From assembly GCA_946479995.1 (NCBI GenBank), contig CAMLIU010000162.1, positions 1-5,236 of the forward strand: a stretch of DNA of 5,236 nt. Reading direction: 5' to 3'. Under the pieces are notes generated by a model, which saw nothing but the letters and a program-made list of their open reading frames with translations, made no database searches and was not told the DNA's origin. This stretch comes from an uncultured Gemmatimonadota bacterium (lineage in GTDB: Bacteria > Gemmatimonadota > Gemmatimonadetes > Gemmatimonadales > Gemmatimonadaceae). Below, piece by piece: positions 1 through 5,212 of this stretch (position 1 is its first letter; every line of letters begins with the position of its first letter). A program made the translations under genes and the position numbers.

Positions 1-145
1 GCCCCACCCAGACCGCCGTCCAGGTCGCCGCCTCGCGCGCGCGCACCACGTGCGGTGTGCGGTTGAATACACCGAGGTCGAGCGCGAGCATCGCGAGGAC
101 GAATGCGATGAAGCCGACCCAGAACCAGATGGAGGTAGCGATCAT
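1..145 (-). CDS. TerC/Alx-family integral membrane protein, N-terminal part only (runs off left edge)
   Basis: Reading the minus strand from the ATG at 145-143 gives 48 uninterrupted codons to the window edge. The peptide opens with a hydrophobic helix (residues 6-22, rich in Ile, Trp, Phe, Val, Leu), then LDLGVFNR (22-29), then a PHVV segment and a REAATWTAVWVG stretch (37-48). This order, a first helix ending in LDLGVF and then an Arg-Glu-Ala/Trp-x-x-Val-Trp second helix, is typical of the TerC/Alx family. These are multi-pass inner-membrane proteins linked to tellurium resistance and, in characterised members, to manganese export. Asp23 is the conserved acidic residue of the first helix. 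Full members are around 300 residues, so most of the gene lies outside. No convincing ribosome binding site precedes the ATG. The gene is divergent from the amidohydrolase, with 76 bases between the two chosen starts. Family call fairly sure from the short peptide; substrate unknown. Confidence 0.8.
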   Translation of the reverse strand, partial: MIATSIWFWVGFIAFVLAMLALDLGVFNRTPHVVRAREAATWTAVWVG

Positions 146-221
146 GGGGAACGCTCGCCGGACGACGTACCGTCCGTCAAGCGCCCCTTCCGTCCCGACT
201 TCGCGCGGCACACACTCCTGC

Positions 222-1934
222 ATGTTCACACACCCCCGCGCCGCGCGCCTGGTTGCGCTGGCCCTCGCGCTTCCGCTCCCTGCCCGCGCCATGCAGCAGT
301 CGTCCCCGACCACCGTCCTCGCCCCCGCGCCTGCGCCGGTCGGAACCCTCGCCATCGTCAACGCCCGCGTCTGGACCGGCGACCGCCGTCGGCCGTGGGC
401 GGACGCCGTGCTCGTCCGTGGTGACCGCATCGATGCCGTCGGGTCGAGCGCCGCCATTCGGAAGCGCGTCACGCCGGGCGATCGGGTGATCGACGCCCAC
501 GGCATGATGGTCACGCCGGGCTTCATCGACTCGCACGTGCACTTCCTCGACGGCGGCTTCGCGCTCTCCTCGGTCAAGCTGCGCGATGCGAGGACGAAGG
601 AGGAGTTCATACGCCGTATCCGCGAATATGCGGCCACGCTCCCGGCCGGCACCTGGATCCTCAATGGCGACTGGGACCACACGAACTGGGGCGGGGAGCT
701 GCCGGAGCGGAGCTGGATCGACTCCGTGACGCCGCACAATCCCGTCTGGATCAACCGCCTCGACGGGCACATGAACCTCGCCAACTCGCTCGCCCTGCGC
801 GCCGCGCACATCACGCGCGACACGAAGGACGTGGAGGGGGGGACGATCGTGCGCGACGCGAATGGCGAGCCCACCGGCGTCCTGAAGGACAACGCCATGG
901 GACTCATGACCGCCGTCCCCGATCCGTCGGTGGAGATGAGCCTCCGCGCCCTCGACAGCGCGATGACCTACGTGGCCGAGCGCGGCGTGACGAGCGTCGA
1001 TCACATGGGCACCTGGGGCGACCTGGCGCTGTTCGAGCGCGCGAACGCCATGCACGCGCTGCGCACCCGCATCGCCGCCGCCGTCCCCCTCGCCAGCTGG
1101 GCGCGACTGCGCGATACCGTCGCCGCGCGCGGCCACGGCGATGCGTGGCTCCGCATCGGTGGCCTCAAGGGGTTCGTGGACGGCTCGCTTGGCTCGCACA
1201 CCGCTGCGATGCTCGAGCCCTTCACCGATGCGCCGAACGACCGGGGCCTCTTCGTGAACACGCCGGAGGACCTCTACACGTGGACTTCGGGCGCCGACAA
1301 GGCGGGCCTGCAGGTGATGGTGCACGCCATCGGCGACAGCGCCATCCGCACCCAGCTCAACGTCTATCAGCGCGTGGAGCAGGAGAACGGCCCACGCGAC
1401 CGCCGCTTCCGGATCGAGCACGCGCAGCACATCGCCCCCGCCGACATCCCGCGCTTCGCGCAGCTCGGCGTGATCGCCAGCATGCAGCCGTACCACGCCA
1501 TCGACGACGGCCGGTGGGCCGATCGCATCATCGGCGCCGAGCGCGCAAGGACCACGTACGCGTTCCGCTCCCTGCTCGACGCGGGCGCCACCCTCGCCTT
1601 TGGCAGCGACTGGTTCGTCGCCCCCGCCACGCCGCTCGAGGGGATCTATGCCGCCGTCACGCGCCGCACCCTGGACGACCGGCATCCCGGCGGCTGGGTG
1701 CCGGAACAGAAGATCACCGTCGAGCAGGCGCTGCGCGCCTACACCAGCGGTGCCGCATTCGCCGCCTTCCGCGAGAAGGAGCTCGGCATGATCGCACCGG
1801 GGATGCTGGCCGATCTCGTGCTCATCGACCATGACCTCACGCGCGTGGCTCCCGAGACGATTCGCGATGCGCGCGTGATGCTGACCATCGTGGGTGGCCG
1901 CGTCGTCTACGATCGCGACAGGCTGGTGAAGTGA
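222..1934 (+). CDS. Exported YtcJ-like amidohydrolase (Amidohydro_3 family)
   Basis: This is a metal-dependent hydrolase of about 570 residues from the ATG at 222. Residues 1-23 form a Sec signal peptide: basic start, Leu/Ala/Val core, Ala-Arg-Ala cleavage site. Next come a small beta segment (AIVNARVWTGD) and the catalytic barrel. The HxH metal motif is in GFIDSHVHF (His105, His107). Other family landmarks are NGDWDH (148-153), GGLKGFVDGSLGSH (313-326, with Lys316 and His326), HAIGDSAI (His368), IEHAQH (His400) and GSDW (Asp463). The C-terminus closes with the GMLADLVLID sheet. This is the full YtcJ/NfdA-type layout, and relatives hydrolyse amide or formamide bonds; the substrate here is unknown. 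An in-frame ATG at 144 has a perfect GGAGGT 7 bases upstream and would add 26 residues. I prefer 222 because it gives a compact signal peptide and avoids overlap with the TerC gene, although no good ribosome binding site precedes it. The stop overlaps the next gene's start. Confidence 0.9.
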   Translation: MFTHPRAARLVALALALPLPARAMQQSSPTTVLAPAPAPVGTLAIVNARVWTGDRRRPWADAVLVRGDRIDAVGSSAAIRKRVTPGDRVIDAHGMMVTPGFIDSHVHFLDGGFALSSVKLRDARTKEEFIRRIREYAATLPAGTWILNGDWDHTNWGGELPERSWIDSVTPHNPVWINRLDGHMNLANSLALRAAHITRDTKDVEGGTIVRDANGEPTGVLKDNAMGLMTAVPDPSVEMSLRALDSAMTYVAERGVTSVDHMGTWGDLALFERANAMHALRTRIAAAVPLASWARLRDTVAARGHGDAWLRIGGLKGFVDGSLGSHTAAMLEPFTDAPNDRGLFVNTPEDLYTWTSGADKAGLQVMVHAIGDSAIRTQLNVYQRVEQENGPRDRRFRIEHAQHIAPADIPRFAQLGVIASMQPYHAIDDGRWADRIIGAERARTTYAFRSLLDAGATLAFGSDWFVAPATPLEGIYAAVTRRTLDDRHPGGWVPEQKITVEQALRAYTSGAAFAAFREKELGMIAPGMLADLVLIDHDLTRVAPETIRDARVMLTIVGGRVVYDRDRLVK

Positions 1935-2395
1935 CGCGTCGCCGCGCGGCCTGCGAGCTGCTCGCCGGTGCGGGCCTCGCGCTGGCCGCCTGCGCGCCCC
2001 ACGCCGACCGCGGTGACTCGTCGCGCTCGGTGGGCTCGGTCATCGTGCCGCCGCGGGACACGGCAAGGCTCCCCGCCACCGTGCAGGACACCAACGTGGA
2101 GCTGCAGGAGCGGTTGAGTCGGCTCGAGCGCGAGGCGCGTGCGCTCGCTCGCACCGACGGCTGCGATTCGCTGGCCCAGTGCCACACGGCGCCCGTGGGA
2201 TGGCGCAGCTGCGGCGGGCCGCGCACCTATCTCGTGTATTGCGCGGCCACGACCGACACCGCGGCGCTGTTCCGCAAGCTCGCCGAGCTCGAGGCGGCCG
2301 AGAAGGACTACAACCTGAGGTCGGGTCTGATGAGCACCTGCATCGTGCGCGAGCCGCCGCAGGTGAGCCTCCGCGGGGGCAGCTGCCGGGAGTAG
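1931..2395 (+). CDS. Cysteine-rich lipoprotein of unknown function
   Basis: This 154-residue protein starts at GTG 1931, whose last two bases lie in the amidohydrolase stop (GTGA overlap, 1931-1934), so translation is likely coupled. Residues 1-21 are a lipoprotein signal peptide: MTRRR basic start, hydrophobic core, and a lipobox Leu18-Ala-Ala-Cys21. A polar linker follows, then a short heptad-like helix (about 56-74, VELQERLSRLEREARAL). The C-terminal half holds six cysteines (78, 84, 94, 104, 137, 152) around a CGGPRTYLVYC core, an even number that would allow three disulfides in the periplasm. The spacing resembles small uncharacterised bacterial proteins with a C-x5-C...CGGP...Tyr-Leu-Val-Tyr pattern that I have seen annotated only as hypothetical. 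Tight linkage suggests it works with, or is made alongside, the exported amidohydrolase. The function is not recognisable. Confidence 0.82.
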   Translation: MTRRRAACELLAGAGLALAACAPHADRGDSSRSVGSVIVPPRDTARLPATVQDTNVELQERLSRLEREARALARTDGCDSLAQCHTAPVGWRSCGGPRTYLVYCAATTDTAALFRKLAELEAAEKDYNLRSGLMSTCIVREPPQVSLRGGSCRE

Positions 2396-2428
2396 CGTGA
2401 CCCGGTCACTTCCGCCGGCGGGCGTGAC
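2395..2428. repeat. Inverted/direct repeat cluster between lipoprotein and HIT genes
   Basis: Right after the lipoprotein stop there is a 13-base palindrome GTGACCCGGTCAC (2397-2409), then a 10-base perfect palindrome CCGCCGGCGG (2412-2421), then a third GTGAC half-site (2424-2428). GCGTGAC occurs twice as a direct repeat (2395-2401 and 2422-2428). As RNA, GTCAC (2405-2409) can pair with GTGAC (2424-2428) around the central palindrome, forming a stem with a 2x2 internal loop. No T-run follows directly. This could be an operator for the HIT gene, a weak terminator or a chance GC-rich arrangement; the sequence does not decide. Confidence 0.35.
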
Positions 2429-2481
2429 GGCGTGGCATCGGGTGTGCGTTTTCGTTGGTGCTCTTTCTCCAGTGAGGATCC

Positions 2482-2994
2482 ATGACACGGGCCACCAGCC
2501 ATTCCTGCCCCTTCTGTGACGTGATTCACGGTGCGGGCGAAGTCTCCATGTGCTTCGAGGATGCGGAGGTGGTGGCGTTCATGGACATCCAGCCGGTGAA
2601 CGCCGGCCACGTGCTCGTCGTTCCGCGCGAGCATTACGAGTCCATCGAGGACATTCCTCCCTCGCTCGCCTCGCACCTGTTCCAGGTGTCCATGCAGCTT
2701 GCGCCGGTGGTGAAGCAGGTGGCGGGCGCCGAGGGCCTCAACCTCGTCGTCAACAGCGGCGTGGCCGCGGGGCAGGACGTCTTCCACTATCACGTGCACG
2801 TCATCCCCCGGCGTGTGGGCGACGGCTTCGACATCCCGCTCCCCTTTCCCGGCTCGGAGATGCCCGATCGGACCGTGCTCGACATGAATGCAGCGCGCAT
2901 CATCGCCGCCATGCGGGATCCCCTGAAGGCGTGGAAGCGCCCCGAGCGCCGACAGGGTGTTACCGACCGGCGTGCATCTTCGTCGCAATCGTAA
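2482..2994 (+). CDS. HIT-family nucleotide-binding protein (Hint-like hydrolase)
   Basis: This cytoplasmic protein of 170 residues belongs to the histidine-triad superfamily, whose Hint branch hydrolyses purine nucleoside phosphoramidates or related adenylylated compounds. The active-site triad is HYHVHVIPR (His102, His104, His106), with His104 the expected nucleophile. The nucleotide pocket is suggested by FMDIQPVNAGHVLVVPREH (33-51) and NLVVNSG (87-93). Cys9 and Cys12 (CPFC), His51 and His102 match the zinc site found in many bacterial members. The family core usually ends near residue 140; here a basic, polar tail (about 147-170, KAWKRPERR...) is added. A weak ribosome binding site GAGGA (2474-2478) sits 3 bases before the ATG. 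The gene follows the lipoprotein by 86 bases on the same strand and could share its transcript. The cellular substrate cannot be inferred. Confidence 0.93.
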   Translation: MTRATSHSCPFCDVIHGAGEVSMCFEDAEVVAFMDIQPVNAGHVLVVPREHYESIEDIPPSLASHLFQVSMQLAPVVKQVAGAEGLNLVVNSGVAAGQDVFHYHVHVIPRRVGDGFDIPLPFPGSEMPDRTVLDMNAARIIAAMRDPLKAWKRPERRQGVTDRRASSSQS

Positions 2995-3022
2995 ACGCGC
3001 GCCGCTGCACTCTTGCGCGCGT
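2995..3022 (+). terminator. Stem-loop immediately after the HIT gene (weak terminator candidate)
   Basis: ACGCGCGC (2995-3002) pairs perfectly with GCGCGCGT (3015-3022), giving an 8-bp stem with a 12-base loop that begins at the base after the HIT stop codon. There is no T-run after it, so factor-independent termination is uncertain. It may instead protect the 3' end of the mRNA. Its right arm overlaps the -35 of the promoter-like element described next. Confidence 0.35.
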
Positions 3023-3042
3023 GGCACATCCGCTGCACTAAT
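3013..3042 (+). promoter_or_regulatory. Promoter-like element upstream of the 3048-3232 structured region
   Basis: Two overlapping readings exist. As a sigma-70 type promoter: TTGCGC (3013-3018), an 18-base spacer, then an extended -10 TGC-ACTAAT (3034-3042). The -10 matches TATAAT at four of six positions with the TG extension in place, but the -35 is weak (TTG only). As a sigma-54 type promoter: TGGCAC (3022-3027), five bases, CTGCA (3033-3037), with GG and GC exactly 10 bases apart and one departure from TTGCA. Either reading predicts a start near 3047-3050. A 10-base direct repeat CCGCTGCACT occurs at 3002-3011 and 3030-3039, the second copy covering the -10 region. No transcription data are available, so this rests on motif fit alone. 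Confidence 0.35.
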
Positions 3043-3047
3043 AGCGC

Positions 3048-3232
3048 GACGAGTGGTTCACCGCCGTTCCGACGCACCCGGAGGCCAATGCTCGCAGCAG
3101 CTCAGCACGGACTGACGCAGCGCGCGACCCGAGCGGACACCGCTCGGCGCCTCCATCGGCGCCGCCACACCGACCACGATGCACGACACCCCGCGCCAGG
3201 GATCTCCTCCCTGCGCGGGGTGTCGTCCTTTC
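3048..3232 (+). ncRNA. Candidate structured small RNA or structured leader between HIT and HNH genes
   Basis: About 185 bases lie between a promoter-like element and a very strong 3' hairpin, with no plausible coding signal. Inside are a perfect 8-bp hairpin CCGAGCGG-ACA-CCGCTCGG (3129-3147) and overlapping GGCGCC copies (3146-3151, 3158-3163). Short complementary pairs also nest around that hairpin: GTGGT 3053-3057 with ACCAC 3173-3177, CGCCG 3062-3066 with CGGCG 3157-3161, and GGAGGC 3080-3085 with GCCTCC 3149-3154. This would give a rod-like fold followed by the terminal hairpin. I do not recognise 6S, SRP, tmRNA or RNase P consensus motifs. Short GC-rich complementarities arise easily by chance, so the rod is weak evidence. 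Alternatively this is a 5' leader of the HNH gene, or simply an intergenic gap. Confidence 0.28.
3183..3226 (+). terminator. Strong 13+6 bp hairpin upstream of the HNH gene, terminator-like
   Basis: ACGACACCCCGCG (3183-3195) pairs perfectly with CGCGGGGTGTCGT (3214-3226). After a single bulged C (3196), CAGGGA (3197-3202) pairs with TCCCTG (3208-3213), closing a 5-base loop TCTCC. That makes 19 paired positions with one bulge, far beyond chance. The downstream bases CCTTTCC are pyrimidine-rich with a short T3, which fits a plus-strand intrinsic terminator of a GC-rich genome. It lies more than 180 bases past the HIT stop and 11 bases before the HNH ribosome binding site. It could therefore end a separate short transcript or control HNH expression as an attenuator. 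Confidence 0.65.
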
Positions 3233-3236
3233 CAGC

Positions 3237-3243
3237 GAGGTGA
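3237..3243 (+). promoter_or_regulatory. Ribosome binding site that decides the HNH start
   Basis: GAGGTGA is a seven-base match to the anti-Shine-Dalgarno complement. Its GAGG core ends 5 bases before the in-frame TTG at 3246. The competing GTG at 3240 lies inside this motif and has no site of its own. The ATG at 3297 has only an AGG directly abutting it. This supports TTG 3246 as the start. Confidence 0.5.
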
Positions 3244-3245
3244 GA

Positions 3246-3656
3246 TTGCCCGCTCGACACGGTCATCGCGTCATCCCCTCCCGCACGCGGCGCAGGATGT
3301 TCCGCCAGATGCGCCGCCTCGTGCCCTCGGAGCAGAAGCGCGCCATCAAGCTCGCCGCCATCCGCGACTGCGGACGACGCTGCGTGTATTGCGCCGCTCC
3401 GCTCGACTACGCGCACGCGACCCTGGACCACGTGCATCCGCTCGCCAAGGGCGGCGCGCATACGCCGGGCAACGTCGTCGCCGCATGTCCCCCGTGCAAT
3501 CGCCTCAAGGCGGACATGCTGCCGGCCGAGTTCTTCCTCCGCTACCCGTGGGCGGGAAACAACTTCATCCACTACGCGCGCGCCGTGCATCGCGCCCTCA
3601 AGCGCCAGGCCCGTCGCGCAGTCAGTCTCGCCTTCGCCGAGCCGCGAGCCGCCTGA
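3246..3656 (+). CDS. Small HNH endonuclease-family protein
   Basis: This protein of 136 residues (from TTG 3246) has one HNH nuclease domain. Zinc-finger pairs are Cys46/Cys49 (CVYC) and Cys81/Cys84 (CPPC). Between them is the beta-beta-alpha metal core: LDHVHPLAKGG with Asp61-His62 (the expected general base) and His64, then TPGNVV with Asn76, then CNRLKADM, where Asn85 begins the third motif. This matches the usual DHxxPxxxGG...N...CxxCNxxK consensus, so the active site appears intact. The N-terminus (to about 40) is basic (RTRRRMFRQMRR) and may bind DNA. The C-terminal part (95-136) is mostly Arg/Ala helix after an FFLRYPWAGNNFIHYARAVH segment. Alternative starts are GTG 3240 and ATG 3297 (119 residues); the nuclease domain is the same in all. 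No methylase, integrase or other partner is adjacent, so its biological target is unknown. Base usage matches its neighbours. Confidence 0.85.
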   Translation: MPARHGHRVIPSRTRRRMFRQMRRLVPSEQKRAIKLAAIRDCGRRCVYCAAPLDYAHATLDHVHPLAKGGAHTPGNVVAACPPCNRLKADMLPAEFFLRYPWAGNNFIHYARAVHRALKRQARRAVSLAFAEPRAA

Positions 3657-3670
3657 CCCGCGGCCGAACG

Positions 3671-3719
3671 CGACGCGGTGCAGGAGGCACCGTCCGGGCG
3701 AACCTCCTGCACCGCGTCG
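3671..3719. terminator. Perfect 17-bp hairpin between convergent genes (bidirectional terminator)
   Basis: The left arm at 3671-3687 (starting CGACGCGGTGCAGG) is the exact reverse complement of 3703-3719, with a 15-base loop (3688-3702). It lies 14 bases after the HNH stop and 30 bases beyond the stop of the converging minus-strand lipoprotein gene, which is where a shared terminator is expected. Downstream on plus is TCGCGCTCTTCCTG, only moderately T-rich. On minus there is no T-run, so termination is likelier on plus. Confidence 0.75.
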
Positions 3720-3749
3720 TCGCGCTCTTCCTGTTCGGCAGCTACCGCA

Positions 3750-4238
3750 TCACGGATTGATCGGGAACGGCGCGTTCCGGATCACCTCGCCGGGCGTCTT
3801 CCACCCTCCGGGCGGCTCTCGCTGCGTGGACGGCTGCGGCGCCTGCGGCCGTCGCTGGGCGGGCACCGGCTCCGGAACGGGCGCCGCCTGACGAACCTCG
3901 GCGGGTGCAACTTCCTGCGGCTGCGTCGCCGGCGGCGCGGCGGCCGGGGACTCCTGACGCGGGCTGCGCGTCGTCGCGCTCCTGCCACGGGTCGCGCTCG
4001 ACGCGTGGGACTTCGATGGCGCCTTCGGCGCCGCAGTCGCGCCATCGAACCGCTCAGTCGCCGACACGACCTCCAGTCGTGGACTCGCCGTTCCGGCCAG
4101 CTGCACGTCCGCCGCGCCGGCGCGCGCCAGGTCCTGCTTCAGGTCGTCGCTCAGCGCGGGCGGCTCCGAAGTACGCGAGCAGGCGGCGAGCGACGCGAAC
4201 GCCATGGTGGCGAGCGTGAGTCGGAATGAGTTGGTCAT
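3750..4238 (-). CDS. Proline-rich lipoprotein of unknown function
   Basis: This 162-residue protein starts at ATG 4238. It has a clear lipoprotein signal peptide (residues 1-20) with lipobox Leu17-Ala-Ala-Cys20. A short conserved-looking segment follows (28-64, ALSDDLKQDLARAGAADVQL then SPRLEVVSATERF), possibly a small helix and strand. Residues 65-92 form a Ser/Ala/Lys/Arg linker. Residues 93-143 contain 15 prolines with Ala and Gln, so this is probably an extended spacer. It ends in a distinct hydrophobic-aromatic tail GGWKTPGEVIRNAPFPINP (144-162). The layout is a membrane-anchored stalk carrying a C-terminal peptide, so the tail may be the functional contact. I do not recognise the family. 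The only ribosome-binding candidate is a GGGGG run about 11 bases before the ATG. It follows the phosphoesterase gene by 104 bases on the same strand and may be co-transcribed. Confidence 0.78.
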   Translation of the reverse strand: MTNSFRLTLATMAFASLAACSRTSEPPALSDDLKQDLARAGAADVQLAGTASPRLEVVSATERFDGATAAPKAPSKSHASSATRGRSATTRSPRQESPAAAPPATQPQEVAPAEVRQAAPVPEPVPAQRRPQAPQPSTQREPPGGWKTPGEVIRNAPFPINP

Positions 4239-4342
4239 GACAAAAAGTACCCCCTACCCGCCCAAAGGAGCCACGCGGCGCCCGGTGCGCCTGAGCTGCG
4301 GGGCGGGTGCATGGGCGGCGGAGCCGACGGCTGGGTCGGACG

Positions 4343-5170
4343 CTAGCGGTTGGATCGCCAGACCCGCTTCCCGCCCTGTCCCTCGGCGATCTCCTCCATG
4401 GTCCGGTCCGTCGTCACCGACGTCGTCTCGTCGGCGGTGACGTCGTAGTCGGCGTCGGCGGTGTCGTCGCGATGCTTGATCAGCAGCCACTCCTTACCGC
4501 CCGGCCGATTCATCCGCACGAGCACCCAGCCGCCGCGCAGGCGCTGGCCGTGCATGACGATCTTCAGGTCGCCCTTCTCGTAGCCACGACGCAGCGACTC
4601 GACACCGCCCCCGTCCTCCGCCTCGTACGTGCCGCGATCCCAGAGCATCACCGTCCCACCGCCGTACTCGCCGGCCGGGATGGTCCCCTCGAAAGTATTG
4701 TACGAGATCGGGTGGTCCTCCACCTCCATCGCCAGCCGCCGCACCTTCGGGTCATAGCTCGGTCCCTTCGGCACGGCCCACGACTTCATTACGCCGTCGA
4801 GCTCGAGTCGGAAGTCGTAGTGCAGGCGGCTCGCCGCGTGCTTCTGCACCACGAAGTGCAACGTCTTCCCGCGCGCCGTCGGCACCTTGCCTTCCGGTTC
4901 CTTCGTGCGCGTGAAGTCGCGCTTGCGATTGTACTCGGCCAGCGGCTTCGCCGTGCGGCTCGACGGCCGCTGCTTCGCCGGAGCCTTCTTCGCCGACGAG
5001 GACTTGCTGGCAGAGTCCCTCTTCGCCGCTGCCCCGCTTCCTCGCGCCTTCGTTGCCGCCGACGTCTTCCGCCCCGTCTTCCTGGCGGTCTTCGACGCCT
5101 TCGCCCCCGTCTTCGCACTCCGCTTCTTCGCCACCGGCCGCTTCACGGTGCGCTTGCGTGTAGTCGCCAT
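4343..5170 (-). CDS. Stand-alone LigD-type 3'-phosphoesterase with a Lys/Ala-rich N-terminal tail
   Basis: This 275-residue protein carries the LigD 3'-phosphoesterase domain (about 100-240), the module that trims 3'-phosphates and 3'-ribonucleotides at DNA ends during bacterial non-homologous end joining. The catalytic set described for Pseudomonas LigD is present: His111, His117, Asp119 and Arg121 in QKHAASRLHYDFRLELDG, and His153 and Tyr157 in EDHPISYNTFEG. Further landmarks are SWAVPKGPS (130-138), IPAGEYGGGTV (164-174) and WLLIKHRDD (228-236). The C-terminus (RTMEEIAEGQGGKRVWRSNR) matches the linker that precedes the ligase in fused LigD proteins, but here the gene stops. Residues 1-75 contain 26 Lys/Arg and a single acidic residue, resembling histone-H1-like tails and suggesting non-specific DNA binding. 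No Ku, polymerase or ligase gene is in the window. No clear ribosome binding site precedes the ATG; the other nearby upstream ATG, at 5195, is out of frame. Confidence 0.92.
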   Translation of the reverse strand: MATTRKRTVKRPVAKKRSAKTGAKASKTARKTGRKTSAATKARGSGAAAKRDSASKSSSAKKAPAKQRPSSRTAKPLAEYNRKRDFTRTKEPEGKVPTARGKTLHFVVQKHAASRLHYDFRLELDGVMKSWAVPKGPSYDPKVRRLAMEVEDHPISYNTFEGTIPAGEYGGGTVMLWDRGTYEAEDGGGVESLRRGYEKGDLKIVMHGQRLRGGWVLVRMNRPGGKEWLLIKHRDDTADADYDVTADETTSVTTDRTMEEIAEGQGGKRVWRSNR

Positions 5171-5212
5171 GCTGGCGCCGAGGTGCGAGGAGCATGCCGG
5201 GAAACTACGGAA

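Noticed and set aside
160..175. Imperfect inverted repeat GGACG-ACGTAC-CGTCC in the divergent TerC/amidohydrolase gap, with a TTGACG hexamer on minus (180-175)
   Set aside because: Five-base arms are common by chance in such GC-rich DNA. The TTGACG has no matching -10 hexamer at a suitable distance.
177..1832. A 551-codon open frame on the minus strand lying opposite the amidohydrolase
   Set aside because: It is a GC-rich shadow: its translation is Arg/Gly/Ala/His-rich with no recognisable domain, while the plus frame carries a complete amidohydrolase with all its metal motifs.
2308..3027. A 239-codon minus-strand open frame opposite the HIT gene
   Set aside because: It is an antisense shadow of a clearly identified HIT protein, and it would also run through the preceding intergenic repeats and the lipoprotein end.
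3048..3182. tRNA, SRP RNA, 6S RNA or tmRNA in the HIT-HNH gap
   Set aside because: No T-loop GGTTCGA-type motif, no SRP GGTCAGG...GGAAG core and no tmRNA or RNase P consensus was found on either strand. 6S cannot be excluded without a covariance model, but nothing positively supports it.
3179..3760. A 193-codon plus-strand open frame overlapping the HNH gene in another frame
   Set aside because: It begins within the strong hairpin and runs out of frame through the HNH domain; its translation is Arg/Pro-rich with no domain.
3678..4229. A 183-codon plus-strand open frame, very Arg/Gly-rich
   Set aside because: It starts inside the 17-bp hairpin and lies opposite the proline-rich lipoprotein, which has a clear lipobox. 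The translation is low-complexity and typical of antisense GC-rich DNA.
4277..4291. GGCGC-CCGGT-GCGCC stem between the phosphoesterase and the proline-rich lipoprotein, considered as a terminator
   Set aside because: A 5-bp stem with no T-run on the minus strand is too weak. The 104-base gap shows nothing else convincing, so the two genes may be co-transcribed.
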